Made by a program: the position numbers and the translations under genes. 64,000 nucleotides of DNA. Source: DATAES01 sp963802415. Lineage in GTDB: Bacteria; Actinomycetota; Acidimicrobiia; Acidimicrobiales; JACDCH01. Position 1 is the first letter of the stretch; each line of letters opens with the position of its first letter. The stretch is from assembly GCA_963802415.1 (NCBI GenBank), contig CAWDIH010000001.1, positions 1,922,001 to 1,986,000 on the forward strand. Direction: 5' to 3'. Shown one piece after another: positions 19,278 to 27,410 of the stretch. Under the pieces are notes generated by a model that saw nothing but the letters and a program-made list of their open reading frames with translations, did not search any database and was not told the DNA's origin.

Positions 19278-19600
19278 GCCACCTCTTTCTGCGTCAACGG
19301 ATGAGGAGTGGCACGCACCGCCGGGCGGGCGGACAGGACAGTGATGGGGCCTCTGCACAGGCGCCTCTTCGGTCACGGACGCTCGTCCGGTGCGTGCACA
19401 ACAGGACCTCACACACCCGGCCGACAGATCACTTACAAGACACCTCTCGCGAGGGTCGGCCGATACACCGGTCAGACCGGGTGAGTGAGACCCTGGCCGC
19501 TGCCTATCAGCATCAACAACGCGGCAGGTGCATCCTCACTGCCGATACTTCTCGCATTGCACCGGCGTTGATGGTTGCGCGAACCACGCGGTATCGCTCG
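19278..19600. other. Noncoding flank of the IS110-type element
   Basis: No gene. In the IS110 family the noncoding end next to the transposase start can encode the bridge RNA, so this is where it would be. I could not delimit the element ends; the motif GGCGCCTCT appears near both sides (about 18191 and 19357), which may mark them. Contains the inverted 20-bp repeat at 19580-19599. Confidence 0.35.
19580..19599 (-). repeat. 20-bp repeat, unit B (inverted)
   Basis: Reverse complement of the unit at 16175-16194 (CGAACCACGCGGTATCGCTC on the plus strand). Confidence 0.5.
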
Positions 19601-19612
19601 TCCACAGGGGGC

Positions 19613-19699
19613 ATGGCACTCGACGCTCGCCTGCTGCATTGGACCGACATCGACGAGGCCGACGCAGCAGCGCGCGATGGGCGACCGGTGTTTCTCTGA
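19613..19699 (+). pseudogene. Short fragment, possibly a creatininase-type N-terminus
   Basis: 28 residues MALDARLLHWTDIDEADAAA, then RDGRPVFL and a stop. The shape (D-I-D-x-A-x-A, then V-F-L) is like the first strand of creatininase-family amidohydrolases. Too short to be sure; nothing of the rest of such a gene follows. Confidence 0.2.
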
Positions 19700-19877
19700 G
19701 TTCTTCGGTGGCTGTGCTGATTCGTCCGGGGACTCGAGCGACGCACCCCGGTTGGTCGGCTGCCTGCTCGGGTTGAGGCGAGGCGGGAGAGCGTCCCAGC
19801 GCGAGGAGGTGGTCGTGGTCCGGGGCGGGGGGAGGGCACAGAGATAGAGGTGCCAGACGCGGGGTTCAAGTGCGACC

Positions 19878-19915
19878 GAGGGGTATACGGAGAGGTTTAC
19901 CAGGACTTACCCCTC
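19878..19915. repeat. 8-bp inverted repeat left of attachment site 2
   Basis: GAGGGGTA and TACCCCTC, 22 bases apart, 43 bases from the tRNA-Lys core. Possible recombination-protein site. Confidence 0.35.
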
Positions 19916-19957
19916 TGGGGTATCTGCCTGTTCGGTGCCTGTGACCTGCGGTTTTTG

Positions 19958-20003
19958 TGCGCCCCCTCGGATTCGAACCGAGAACCGCCGGATTAAGAGT
20001 CCG
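19958..20003 (-). other. tRNA-Lys(CTT) 3' half, attachment-site core (copy 2)
   Basis: Minus strand reads GACTCTTAATCC (anticodon CTT), then GGTTCTCGGTTCGAATCC and GGGGGCGCA. As in copy 1, only the half from the anticodon stem to the acceptor end is present. The T-loop and stems differ by a few bases from copy 1, so the copies come from different integration events or have diverged. Confidence 0.75.
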
Positions 20004-20103
20004 ATTCCGCACACCCTCATCCGATCGCTGCAGTGCCCTGACCTGGACGTATGTCTCACGGCCAGTCGCTCAGGTGTACCTAAATCGCACCTGTGAGCAG
20101 AAG

Positions 20104-20129
20104 TTAAGCACCCGGATAAGCACCCCGAC
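20104..20129. repeat. Tandem arm-type repeat beside attachment site 2
   Basis: TTAAGCACCCGG followed by ATAAGCACCCCGAC, starting 101 bases from the core edge, the same spacing as at site 1. It ends 26 bases before the excisionase stop codon. Confidence 0.7.
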
Positions 20130-20154
20130 CCTTGCGCACACAAGGAGCGCGCTC

Positions 20155-20373
20155 TCAGTCCGCCATGAGCGATTCCGGGCCTCCGGACTCGAGGAGCTCG
20201 CGCACCGCCGTCATGGGCACAATGACCCGACGACCGAGGCGAACGCTTCGTATGTCGCCTCGTCTTACGCAGCGGTAGGCAGTGGCGCGAGAAATGCCAA
20301 GGACTTCTGCGGCCTCCTCCACCGTGTAGGTGAGCTTGGATGAGGACGCAGTCTCAGCCGGTGCTCTGATCAT
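20155..20373 (-). CDS. Excisionase-type helix-turn-helix protein
   Basis: 72-residue protein with a single MerR/AlpA-like (HTH_17) domain: YTVEEAAEVLGISRATAYRC, then VRRGDIRSVRLGRRVIVPMT. Such proteins are excisionases or regulators of integrative elements in actinobacteria. Its place 150 bases from the tRNA-Lys core and its arm repeats supports a role as directionality factor. No intact integrase is present in the window. Confidence 0.8.
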   Translation of the reverse strand: MIRAPAETASSSKLTYTVEEAAEVLGISRATAYRCVRRGDIRSVRLGRRVIVPMTAVRELLESGGPESLMAD

Positions 20374-20434
20374 GTGGAAGTACCGGTCACCATTGAGACT
20401 AAAGCGCGCGCTGCGCCCAAGTCGCCATCGACTG

Positions 20435-20690
20435 AAGCTCTTGCTTGCGGACTGGCACCAGCAAACACGTGGTGCGGTGCTGCTTTACGTCGTCCGGGAA
20501 ACCAAGCCCGAGTACGACCCTGCACCCCCCATCCGAGCTATCTCCAGAGGATCTGGAATACGGGCTTGTCGTCGCGTTCTCCTCCTACGTCCCAGCCGAT
20601 GCTCTCGCCGCGGACCCGAACGTGCTCCAGCTCCGGGTGCGAGATCCGAACAACGAGGACAGCGCCGACGATCGACGTTGCCGACGCCGG
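20435..20690 (+). pseudogene. C-terminal remnant of a Z1-domain protein (copy 2)
   Basis: Reads RGAVLLYVVRETKPEYDPAP, then after a one-base shift LSPEDLEYGLVVAFSSYVPA and DPNVLQLRVRDPNNED. These match RRGAVLLYLAQESKADYDAT and YGLVAAFSAYVPG near the end of the Z1 protein at 51746. Upstream parts are missing. The 3' part overlaps, on the opposite strand, the end of the unknown gene 20538-22271, so a recombination junction lies at about 20700. Confidence 0.75.
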
Positions 20691-22271
20691 TTGACGAAGC
20701 GGCTGGGACGTCGTCCGCCCAGGCGAGCTAGTGAAGAGACGCGATCGCCGGCGCGGATCCTTTCCTGCCGCGTCGTCGGGCAGCGTGATGTCGGCGAGAT
20801 GGGTGAGGAGCCGGTCCTTGTTCACCGTTGCCGTCCAGCGCCGAACACCCTGGATTTCGAGACCGGCTTGCTTGCCCGACTGAACGCGGACGATATGACC
20901 GCGGCCGCCAGCCAGCTCGACTTCAAGGACCTGGCAGTCCCACCATCCCTGGGCGTCGATGAGCTCCAAGACGGCGGACTGGACGCGGGCGTCGTTCACA
21001 TCGAGCCCGTCAAGGAGCTCATCGAGGGCGGCGGGTGCTTTGGTCTTGGTCACCACGGTCTGTCCGTCCCATCTCAAAGTACCTTGCCGGTCGTCGCCGA
21101 CCAGCTCGGTGGAAAGTCCGGGCCATGGACCCGCGGATTGCACGCACTCGGCCTGGAAGACCGCCAGCCAGTGGACCAACGACGCGGGGAACTCGGCTTT
21201 CGGTGCGAGCGCCCAGCCTTGGATGGTTCCAACGATCGCCGCGGCCGCAACAATGACTTCGTCGTCGGCGCCGGTTTCATTGGTCGACCAGGACAGGAGT
21301 CTTTCGGGGTCGGGTCGAAGGAGCGCGAGAAGTAGAGCCTTGAGGATCGGCGATCCCTTGCCGGGTGTGAACTTCTCGAAGTCGCGCTCGAGTTCGAGAA
21401 CGGCTCGGATCTTGTCGAAGCCTTTGGTCTGATCCTCCGACGGCGACGCCGATTCGGCGATCCTTGCGAGCAGCTTGAGTGGTTGGATGCCCGCGGTCGT
21501 GTCCGCTTCGATCGTTGTCGCGAGGACAGTTTGCAGGAGCCGGTCGTCGTCCGACGATCGGGCGGCGAGCTTCTTGGTGGCAAGCAGCACGTCGTGGCGA
21601 TACCAGCTCGGGGTCGACTTGGGCTTGGCCAGCCTCGCAGACATGACGTCACCGAGTTGTTGCAGCCAGTCGGTGGGAGTGGCCGCGGCTAGCGCCGCGA
21701 GCATCCCCGCACGCTTGTCCGCGGTCCGGTAGTCGGCGTCGTACAGGCCCTTCCCGGCGCCCGCCGGGACGGTGAGGTCGGCCGGTTCTCCTTCGAACAG
21801 CGACGGCGAGATCTCAAACCGCACGATGTCGGCGACGTTGGGGTATCGGCGTGCCGTGTGCTCGGTCAGCTCGTCCTGCGACCGGAAGTAGACGACCGCG
21901 TCCGGTGCGAGAGGGACCGCGGCGGGATATGTCCGGATGGCCGCATCGTCGTCGGCCTCGGTGTACAAAGCGTCGCGGGCCCAGCTGCCCGGATCGACAA
22001 TCACGGGGAACGAACCAGCGTTGCCTTCTTCGAGGACCGCCGATATGGCGTTGGTTGGTGCGGGCAAGCGAACAAACGGGATGGAGCCCTCGGCGATCTC
22101 GAGGAGGTCCGGGTAGTACTTCGCGTACGCCGCTCGCGTCGCGAGGAGCCCGGTAGAGAGGACCTGCAGGAGGTTTTGTCGATTGGTTAGGAAGCCGAAG
22201 TCGACATGGGTGGAATCGGCATCGGGGTGATCGACGAGCTCCTCGATCGGAAGCGATCCCTGGTCGGTCAT
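20538..22271 (-). CDS. Unknown protein, last gene of the DISARM-like minus operon
   Basis: 577 residues; I do not recognise the family. ATG at 22271 overlaps the stop of the helicase gene upstream (ATGA), so it belongs to the operon. The N-terminus FGFLTNRQNLLQVLSTGLLA, followed by YAKYYPDLLEIAEGSIPFVR, has a pattern loosely like proteins that place an N-L-x-x-I-L-x-x-G-L-L helix in a nucleotide-binding fold, but I would not assign a function. The middle is alpha-helical with many acidic residues; around residue 440-490 a W-rich segment, LIDAQGWWDCQVLEVELAGG, looks like a beta domain. The last 55 or so residues are read antisense to a Z1 remnant and are probably not original, so the native C-terminus may be lost. 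Confidence 0.7.
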   Translation of the reverse strand: MTDQGSLPIEELVDHPDADSTHVDFGFLTNRQNLLQVLSTGLLATRAAYAKYYPDLLEIAEGSIPFVRLPAPTNAISAVLEEGNAGSFPVIVDPGSWARDALYTEADDDAAIRTYPAAVPLAPDAVVYFRSQDELTEHTARRYPNVADIVRFEISPSLFEGEPADLTVPAGAGKGLYDADYRTADKRAGMLAALAAATPTDWLQQLGDVMSARLAKPKSTPSWYRHDVLLATKKLAARSSDDDRLLQTVLATTIEADTTAGIQPLKLLARIAESASPSEDQTKGFDKIRAVLELERDFEKFTPGKGSPILKALLLALLRPDPERLLSWSTNETGADDEVIVAAAAIVGTIQGWALAPKAEFPASLVHWLAVFQAECVQSAGPWPGLSTELVGDDRQGTLRWDGQTVVTKTKAPAALDELLDGLDVNDARVQSAVLELIDAQGWWDCQVLEVELAGGRGHIVRVQSGKQAGLEIQGVRRWTATVNKDRLLTHLADITLPDDAAGKDPRRRSRLFTSSPGRTTSQPLRQPASATSIVGAVLVVRISHPELEHVRVRGESIGWDVGGERDDKPVFQILWR

Positions 22272-23359
22272 CTCCACTCCAACCGTTCGCTTGGCACCTT
22301 CGCCAGCGCGGGGGGCACGGTATCGCCGGTCCAACTCAGAAACAGCCACTCGCGGGCACGAGAGAGCAGAACGTAAACCTTCATTAAATCATCGGGGAGC
22401 GCGGTCGGCGTGAACTGCAGTTCGGGAATGAACACGGCGTCGAACTCCAACCCCTTGGTCGAGGGGTAGTTGACGACCTTGATTCCGGGCGCGTCGAAGT
22501 TCAGCAGTGGGGCGTCTGTCCCTAGTCCGCCGACGTAGTGCTGTACCGGGTTGACCGTCTTGCCGGCGAGGCGGTTGATGACCTTCTTTTGGATGGCCTT
22601 GGTGAAGGTGAACACCCCGATCTCGAGGTCGCTGTATGCCCGCTCGAAGCGAACGATCGCATCAATCTGCTCGGACAAGCGTGGCAACGCGCTTCCGATC
22701 GGCAGCGGCCCCGATCGAGTTGGCGGGTCGGCGATTCCGGTCTCCAGTCCTTGTTCGAAAAGTTCTGCAAGCACGGCGATCTCCCGCGTGTTGCGATAGT
22801 TCCTCTTAAGGACGTGCGGCTCGCCCTCAAATCCGCCATATGCTCGGATGTCTTTGATTGTGGAGTTGTGTTCGGTCAGCCGTTGGTTCTCGTCGGCGAA
22901 CACAGTGATGTTCGTCGCCAGGTGTTGTGCGACGATGTAGAACTCGTTTGGGAGATCTTGGCCTTCATCGATGATGAGGTTCGGAATCAGACCTCGGGTC
23001 GGGGGCTTGCGGTTGATGTCGGTCAAGATCCGTGACCAGTCATAGACCCACGGCTGGACTTGGGGCGGTGTCCGCGAGAAGTGCTTCTGGTAGAAGCGGG
23101 TGAACCAGGCGTGGAACGGTTGTACTGCTGCCTCGATGCCGAGTTGTTTGACTGCGCTTTGGGTGTACTGCGAGAGCAGTCGGGAGTGAACGAGAAGCTT
23201 GACCGGCTTGCCCGCTTCCATGAAGTCTCGTGAGCGGTAGAGGGCCATGACCGATTTGCCCGTGCCTGGTGGTCCGACAACGAGGTGGGACTTCCCGAGA
23301 GGGAGTTCGCGAATGCGGTCTTGCTCCTTGGACAACTCCTGGTACGCAGGCAGCCTCAT
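22268..23359 (-). CDS. Small SF1 (UvrD-like) helicase/ATPase
   Basis: 363 residues. Walker A GPPGTGKS at 29-36, Walker B LIIDEGQDLPNEF, motif III VFADENQRL, motif IV KRNYRNTREI, and motif V/VI region VVNYPSTKGLEFDAVFIPE with MKVYVLLSRAREWLFLSWTG. It is about half the size of UvrD and lacks its large insertion domains, like helicases with a UvrD_C_2 end. ATG at 23359 overlaps the drmB stop at 23356. Expected to move on DNA or RNA within the same complex as DrmA/DrmB; that is inference from coupling. Confidence 0.85.
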   Translation of the reverse strand: MRLPAYQELSKEQDRIRELPLGKSHLVVGPPGTGKSVMALYRSRDFMEAGKPVKLLVHSRLLSQYTQSAVKQLGIEAAVQPFHAWFTRFYQKHFSRTPPQVQPWVYDWSRILTDINRKPPTRGLIPNLIIDEGQDLPNEFYIVAQHLATNITVFADENQRLTEHNSTIKDIRAYGGFEGEPHVLKRNYRNTREIAVLAELFEQGLETGIADPPTRSGPLPIGSALPRLSEQIDAIVRFERAYSDLEIGVFTFTKAIQKKVINRLAGKTVNPVQHYVGGLGTDAPLLNFDAPGIKVVNYPSTKGLEFDAVFIPELQFTPTALPDDLMKVYVLLSRAREWLFLSWTGDTVPPALAKVPSERLEWR

Positions 23360-25236
23360 GACACGCTTTCCAGCGTGACAGACGTTGCCGCTTCAGTGAG
23401 ACCGGCTCGCAGTACCGGGTCGAAGTAGCCGGGCATGTCGGTGCGGCCGAATAGCACGGAGCGGTCAAGGAGCCGATTGCCGCCTTCGCAGCTTGTCTCG
23501 GATAGCAGGGAACAGGCGTGGCACGCCGCCAGGTTGAGCGCGCCGAACCCTTGGCCGGGGTTCTCGCGACACAGCGGATCTGCTGAGCACCACGCGCCCC
23601 GTTCAAGAGAGCGCAGAATCGAAGCTACAAGTCGGGGCGGCTTGCCTTGCCGTACGAGACCGCCCATGGTGCCCTCTACATCGCCGGCTGCCGTATAGAT
23701 GAGTACACCCGCTTCCGGTTCGTTCTTCGAGTCGGGTGTTCGCGCGTACACACGTTCGCGGAGCGACGCCGCCGCGTATCCGCAGTCGAAGGACAGTTGC
23801 CGAATGAGCAGATGCGCGAACGTGTGAAGCAGGACGTAACGGGCCGAGGCAGGTCGTAAACGCTTTCCCACGAGAGCCTTGCTTCTGCGGTCCTCCAGCA
23901 GGGAGCCGACGGAGTCGACATTGTCGTTGGCTTCCCAACGACTGACGGCTGTCTCATTGAAGGCAATGAAGACGCCCTCACCGAAGACCTCGATCGCCGG
24001 CAGGAAGTCGAGTCCATGGCCGAGGTCTGGTCTGACGAGTCGTGCGCCATCTTCGTATCTGGAAAAGCCGACAAGCGCCCGTACCTCGCGCAGGCGGGTG
24101 GCGAGCGCAACGTCGTCGATGAGGTCATTGAGAGCCTTGCCTGCTTCAGTGTGCGGTGGGTCGACGAACAGGGTGGACGCCTTGGTGATGAACTTGCTGC
24201 GGGGATGGCGGTCGATGATTGGCGCGCGGAAGGCTCGCCACTCGCCTGCGTAGAGGTCTTCGTCTTCCGTTGTGTCGACGGTGGTGAGCGGTTGCCCGCG
24301 CTGTGCCGCGACGTCCTGCGCGAGAACGGCTTTGACCGTGTCTGTAGCTGTCCCGACTTCACCGGCGATGCTTTTGACCATCATCTCCACAAGGGGTCCG
24401 TCGTCCGCGTCGAGAAGAGCCGCGAACATCTTGTGGTTGCGGATCTTGATGGTGGTTTCGGCGAAGGGATCGAAGTCGGAGTCGGGGGGGATGTCGAGGG
24501 CGGGGACCACTTGCGGGAAGTAGACGTTGGTCGCGCCACGTTGAACGACCTGGAGTAGCAGTCCACACTGTTCGCCGCGGGTGTGCGCCTGCCACGGTTG
24601 TGTTCCATGACATCGGACTGCCTCCGCGAACCTGCCCTCGAGTGGCTTGAGGCTGTCGGCTTTTGAGATTCCGAATAGCGAGCGTCGGGCCTTGCAGCTT
24701 CGACATTGGACGATCAATGAGTCGAGTCCTGCGGTCGCTTGACGCCGCGAGAGGAACGCGAGGTTGAACGACCCACACTGTTTCTGTTCGGCGGAGTCGG
24801 CCGTCGAGTGCGCCCACTCGTGCCACGGCACGTCGGTCATGTGACCGTTGAGGCAGACGGCGATGAATCGCATGGGAACCAAGACGGGCTTGCGCGGACA
24901 CGCCCCGTTGGGACATCGCGCTTGTTCGTTTTCCTGTTCATCCCGCCGCCGCCAGTAGGTCATCGTGCGGCACTGTGGGCAAAACAGCCAGCGCGGGAAT
25001 CGCGCGTACGGCACTCCCGCGCCGCTACGGCCGAAGAGACCAGCCTGTGACGGGGCCGCCCTAAAGCGACTGACGTCGAGCTGTCGGGCGAGTCTGTCCA
25101 GCCTGAGCGTCATGCCGTGCGGTCCCCACAATCGGGTGTCGCAGGCAACAAAGGATTCGCCGAGAAGGTCGTAGATGGCGCCGACTCCGAAGGGTGTGAT
25201 GGTTTGCGAGAGTCGCAGCTTGCGATCGACCGTCAT
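23356..25236 (-). CDS. drmB: DrmB-like protein with DUF1998 domain
   Basis: 626 residues. N-terminus RLSQTITPFGVGAIYDLLGE is the typical DrmB opening. A cysteine-rich zinc segment follows: RWLFCPQCRTMTYW, ARCPNGACPRKP, CLNGHMTD. A second set lies in LIVQCRSCKARRS. The DUF1998 end is YVLLHTFAHLLIRQLSFDCG (about residue 480) and final cysteines (AACHACSLLSETSCEGGNRL). In DISARM, DrmB forms a complex with the DrmA helicase and recognises DNA ends or ssDNA. ATG at 25236 overlaps the drmA stop by ATGA. No frameshift. Confidence 0.9.
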   Translation of the reverse strand: MTVDRKLRLSQTITPFGVGAIYDLLGESFVACDTRLWGPHGMTLRLDRLARQLDVSRFRAAPSQAGLFGRSGAGVPYARFPRWLFCPQCRTMTYWRRRDEQENEQARCPNGACPRKPVLVPMRFIAVCLNGHMTDVPWHEWAHSTADSAEQKQCGSFNLAFLSRRQATAGLDSLIVQCRSCKARRSLFGISKADSLKPLEGRFAEAVRCHGTQPWQAHTRGEQCGLLLQVVQRGATNVYFPQVVPALDIPPDSDFDPFAETTIKIRNHKMFAALLDADDGPLVEMMVKSIAGEVGTATDTVKAVLAQDVAAQRGQPLTTVDTTEDEDLYAGEWRAFRAPIIDRHPRSKFITKASTLFVDPPHTEAGKALNDLIDDVALATRLREVRALVGFSRYEDGARLVRPDLGHGLDFLPAIEVFGEGVFIAFNETAVSRWEANDNVDSVGSLLEDRRSKALVGKRLRPASARYVLLHTFAHLLIRQLSFDCGYAAASLRERVYARTPDSKNEPEAGVLIYTAAGDVEGTMGGLVRQGKPPRLVASILRSLERGAWCSADPLCRENPGQGFGALNLAACHACSLLSETSCEGGNRLLDRSVLFGRTDMPGYFDPVLRAGLTEAATSVTLESVS

Positions 25237-27410
25237 CGCCGTGAACCTCCCGATTGGTCTCCGCCCCCGAGAACATCGACATTGCACTGGCGGTCGACGT
25301 TTCGCATCGACTGCGGCGTCTCCCACCCGTCGGTCACCTGCCCAAAGTTCCGGAGCAGCGAGGAAGTCTGTTTGCTTGACGAGTAGTAGTACAACGGCTT
25401 GCCGGTCGCTCGTGATTCCTCGGCGCGCTCCGCCCAGGACGCGACGATCACCTCGAGGTGGCGTTTCGAGGCTTCGGCCTCGTCGGGATCCGCCGCGGCG
25501 ATCATGGCGTTCAGATCGTCGACGATCGTTTGCACTTCCTTCGCCGTCGGCTCGAATGCGCCCGCCACCGCGTTCGCGGACATGCCGGGGATGGAGTGGC
25601 GAACGAGAATAACGAACACCGCGTGAAGGGCACGCTCTCGGGCGGGCAGCGCGAACGGAGTGACACTGGTCGGCTCCACCCAGCGATACAGCGACTGGTG
25701 ATAGGCGACGAAGGTCTCGTAATGAGACCGGTCTCTGGGCTTGGTTGATGCAAACATCGTGAGTACAAGGCCCGGCACGTCCCCGCGACCGACTCGGCTC
25801 GTCGCCTGGATGTACTCCGAGGTGGTCTTCGGTTGACCGTTGACGACCATGAGGCCGAGGCGCGGGACGTCGACGCCGACGCTGAGCATGTTCGTGGTAG
25901 CGAGCACAGAGACGCCTTTGGCCGACTCGCCCGGACTGTTGAGGCGACCCAGTAGGCGCGGGAGCTCGCCTCCTCTGAGGTTGCTGGTGAGCTCAATGAC
26001 GTCCTCATCACCCAGCGACCGGGCGTTGGCCTGATCGCGTGCTCGGGCTTCGATCATGCGCGGCACGTCGTCACGGAACTGGGTAATCGTGCGGCCCAGC
26101 TCCTTCAGGTTGTTGTGGTAGGAGACGAGCGTCCAATAGGCGTCGCGTTCCGGGTCGACGAGATTGAGTTCAACTGGAGCCAACAGGAGGGCTGCGGCGG
26201 CTTGGACGTTCGTCGTGGCGGTCGTGTGGCTCTGCGACATCAAGCCTACGTATCGTCGACCAGGTTCGTCCTCGGCGATCCGCGCGAAATAGGAGTGATC
26301 AGCTTCGAGTCCAGCCGGTGGGAACAGGTCGAGGGGGCGGGCGTAGAGGGCTCGGATCTGGTCGGGTGCCCGTCGGATCGTGGCGGTGGAAGCAATGACT
26401 TTCGGGCGTGTTCCGTTCCGGGCGATCAGGGACTCAACGGCGCGCTCGTATAGTCCGACCATGGTCCCGAGCGGACCGGACAACAGATGCAGCTCGTCCT
26501 GGATAATGAGACTGGGCGGGAGGCGAGTCGCGGATCCGAAGAAGCTGCCGGCGTTCTCTTCCCACGCGAGCCGTGCGAACTTGTCGACGGTGGCGAGAAG
26601 GAACGACGGCGGACGAGCGAAGAGTTCGTCATCGACGACTGCGACCGGAAGGCGGCCTGTAAAGGCGCAGTTGTCGTTCGGGCAATAAAAGTCGAACGAA
26701 GCGATCGTTGCCGTGAAGCCGTAAGCACGGCGATCTTCGCTCTGCACCGCCGGGACAATGTTCGTGCCGCACCACGGGCAGCTTTCGAGCTGGAACACAT
26801 TCGTGGGTTCCGGCATCTCGAGTATCTCGTCCTGCTTCTCGAGTGCCTTCGCCCAACGGTTCGGGGTGAGTTCGTCGCCCACCCACAGACCGATGGTGAA
26901 GGGTTCGCGTCCGAGCCGATCACGATTGGCGTCGCGGATCGCGTCAAGGGCGCAGATCAGCGTCGCTGCCCGCTGAAATTGCTGCGTGGTGAGCAGCTGC
27001 AAGGTGTAGCGCGTAATGACTGTCGTCCCTACCCCCGCACCCCCATGCCTGCGACGCCGGAGGAGCAGCACGATCGCGGCGATTGCAAGGTAGGCCTCCG
27101 TCTTCCCGCCGCCGGTGGGGAACCACAACAGGTCAACCTTCTCCCGGTCATCCGCATCGTCATCGCAGATCGACTCGAGCACGAGCAGGATGAACGCCAG
27201 CTGGAACGGTCGCCATCGATAGCCGAGTTCTTCATACCCGACGTGAGTCGAGGGCGCTTCATCACGTTCTCGTCCCCGCCCGGCCAAGTCATCCTTAGAG
27301 TGACGCATCTGCATGCGCATCGCCTCATTGGCCACACGGAAGCACCACAAGACCTCGTCATCCTCGAGCATGGAGATTCCGACGCGCATTCGATCGGCGG
27401 CGTGCGTCAT
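25233..27410 (-). CDS. drmA: DrmA-like SF2 helicase, helicase part
   Basis: 725 residues. Motif I FPTGGGKTEA at 97-106, motif II as IIQDELHLLSGPLG (D-E-x-H), motif III VIASTATIRR, motifs V/VI LATTNMLSVGVDVPRLGLMV and TTSEYIQATSRVGRGDVPGL. A zinc-like CPWCG...CPNDNC segment lies between I and II. This is the DISARM DrmA helicase core. The start ATG at 27410 overlaps the stop of the preceding piece by ATGA, so the two pieces are either coupled genes or one gene split by a one-base deletion; relatives are single long proteins. Ends by ATGA overlap with drmB. Confidence 0.9.
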   Translation of the reverse strand: MTHAADRMRVGISMLEDDEVLWCFRVANEAMRMQMRHSKDDLAGRGRERDEAPSTHVGYEELGYRWRPFQLAFILLVLESICDDDADDREKVDLLWFPTGGGKTEAYLAIAAIVLLLRRRRHGGAGVGTTVITRYTLQLLTTQQFQRAATLICALDAIRDANRDRLGREPFTIGLWVGDELTPNRWAKALEKQDEILEMPEPTNVFQLESCPWCGTNIVPAVQSEDRRAYGFTATIASFDFYCPNDNCAFTGRLPVAVVDDELFARPPSFLLATVDKFARLAWEENAGSFFGSATRLPPSLIIQDELHLLSGPLGTMVGLYERAVESLIARNGTRPKVIASTATIRRAPDQIRALYARPLDLFPPAGLEADHSYFARIAEDEPGRRYVGLMSQSHTTATTNVQAAAALLLAPVELNLVDPERDAYWTLVSYHNNLKELGRTITQFRDDVPRMIEARARDQANARSLGDEDVIELTSNLRGGELPRLLGRLNSPGESAKGVSVLATTNMLSVGVDVPRLGLMVVNGQPKTTSEYIQATSRVGRGDVPGLVLTMFASTKPRDRSHYETFVAYHQSLYRWVEPTSVTPFALPARERALHAVFVILVRHSIPGMSANAVAGAFEPTAKEVQTIVDDLNAMIAAADPDEAEASKRHLEVIVASWAERAEESRATGKPLYYYSSSKQTSSLLRNFGQVTDGWETPQSMRNVDRQCNVDVLGGGDQSGGSRR

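Noticed and set aside
20155..20373. Antitoxin of a toxin-antitoxin pair
   Set aside because: The single MerR/AlpA-type domain and its position at the att site fit an excisionase better, and no toxin gene adjoins it.
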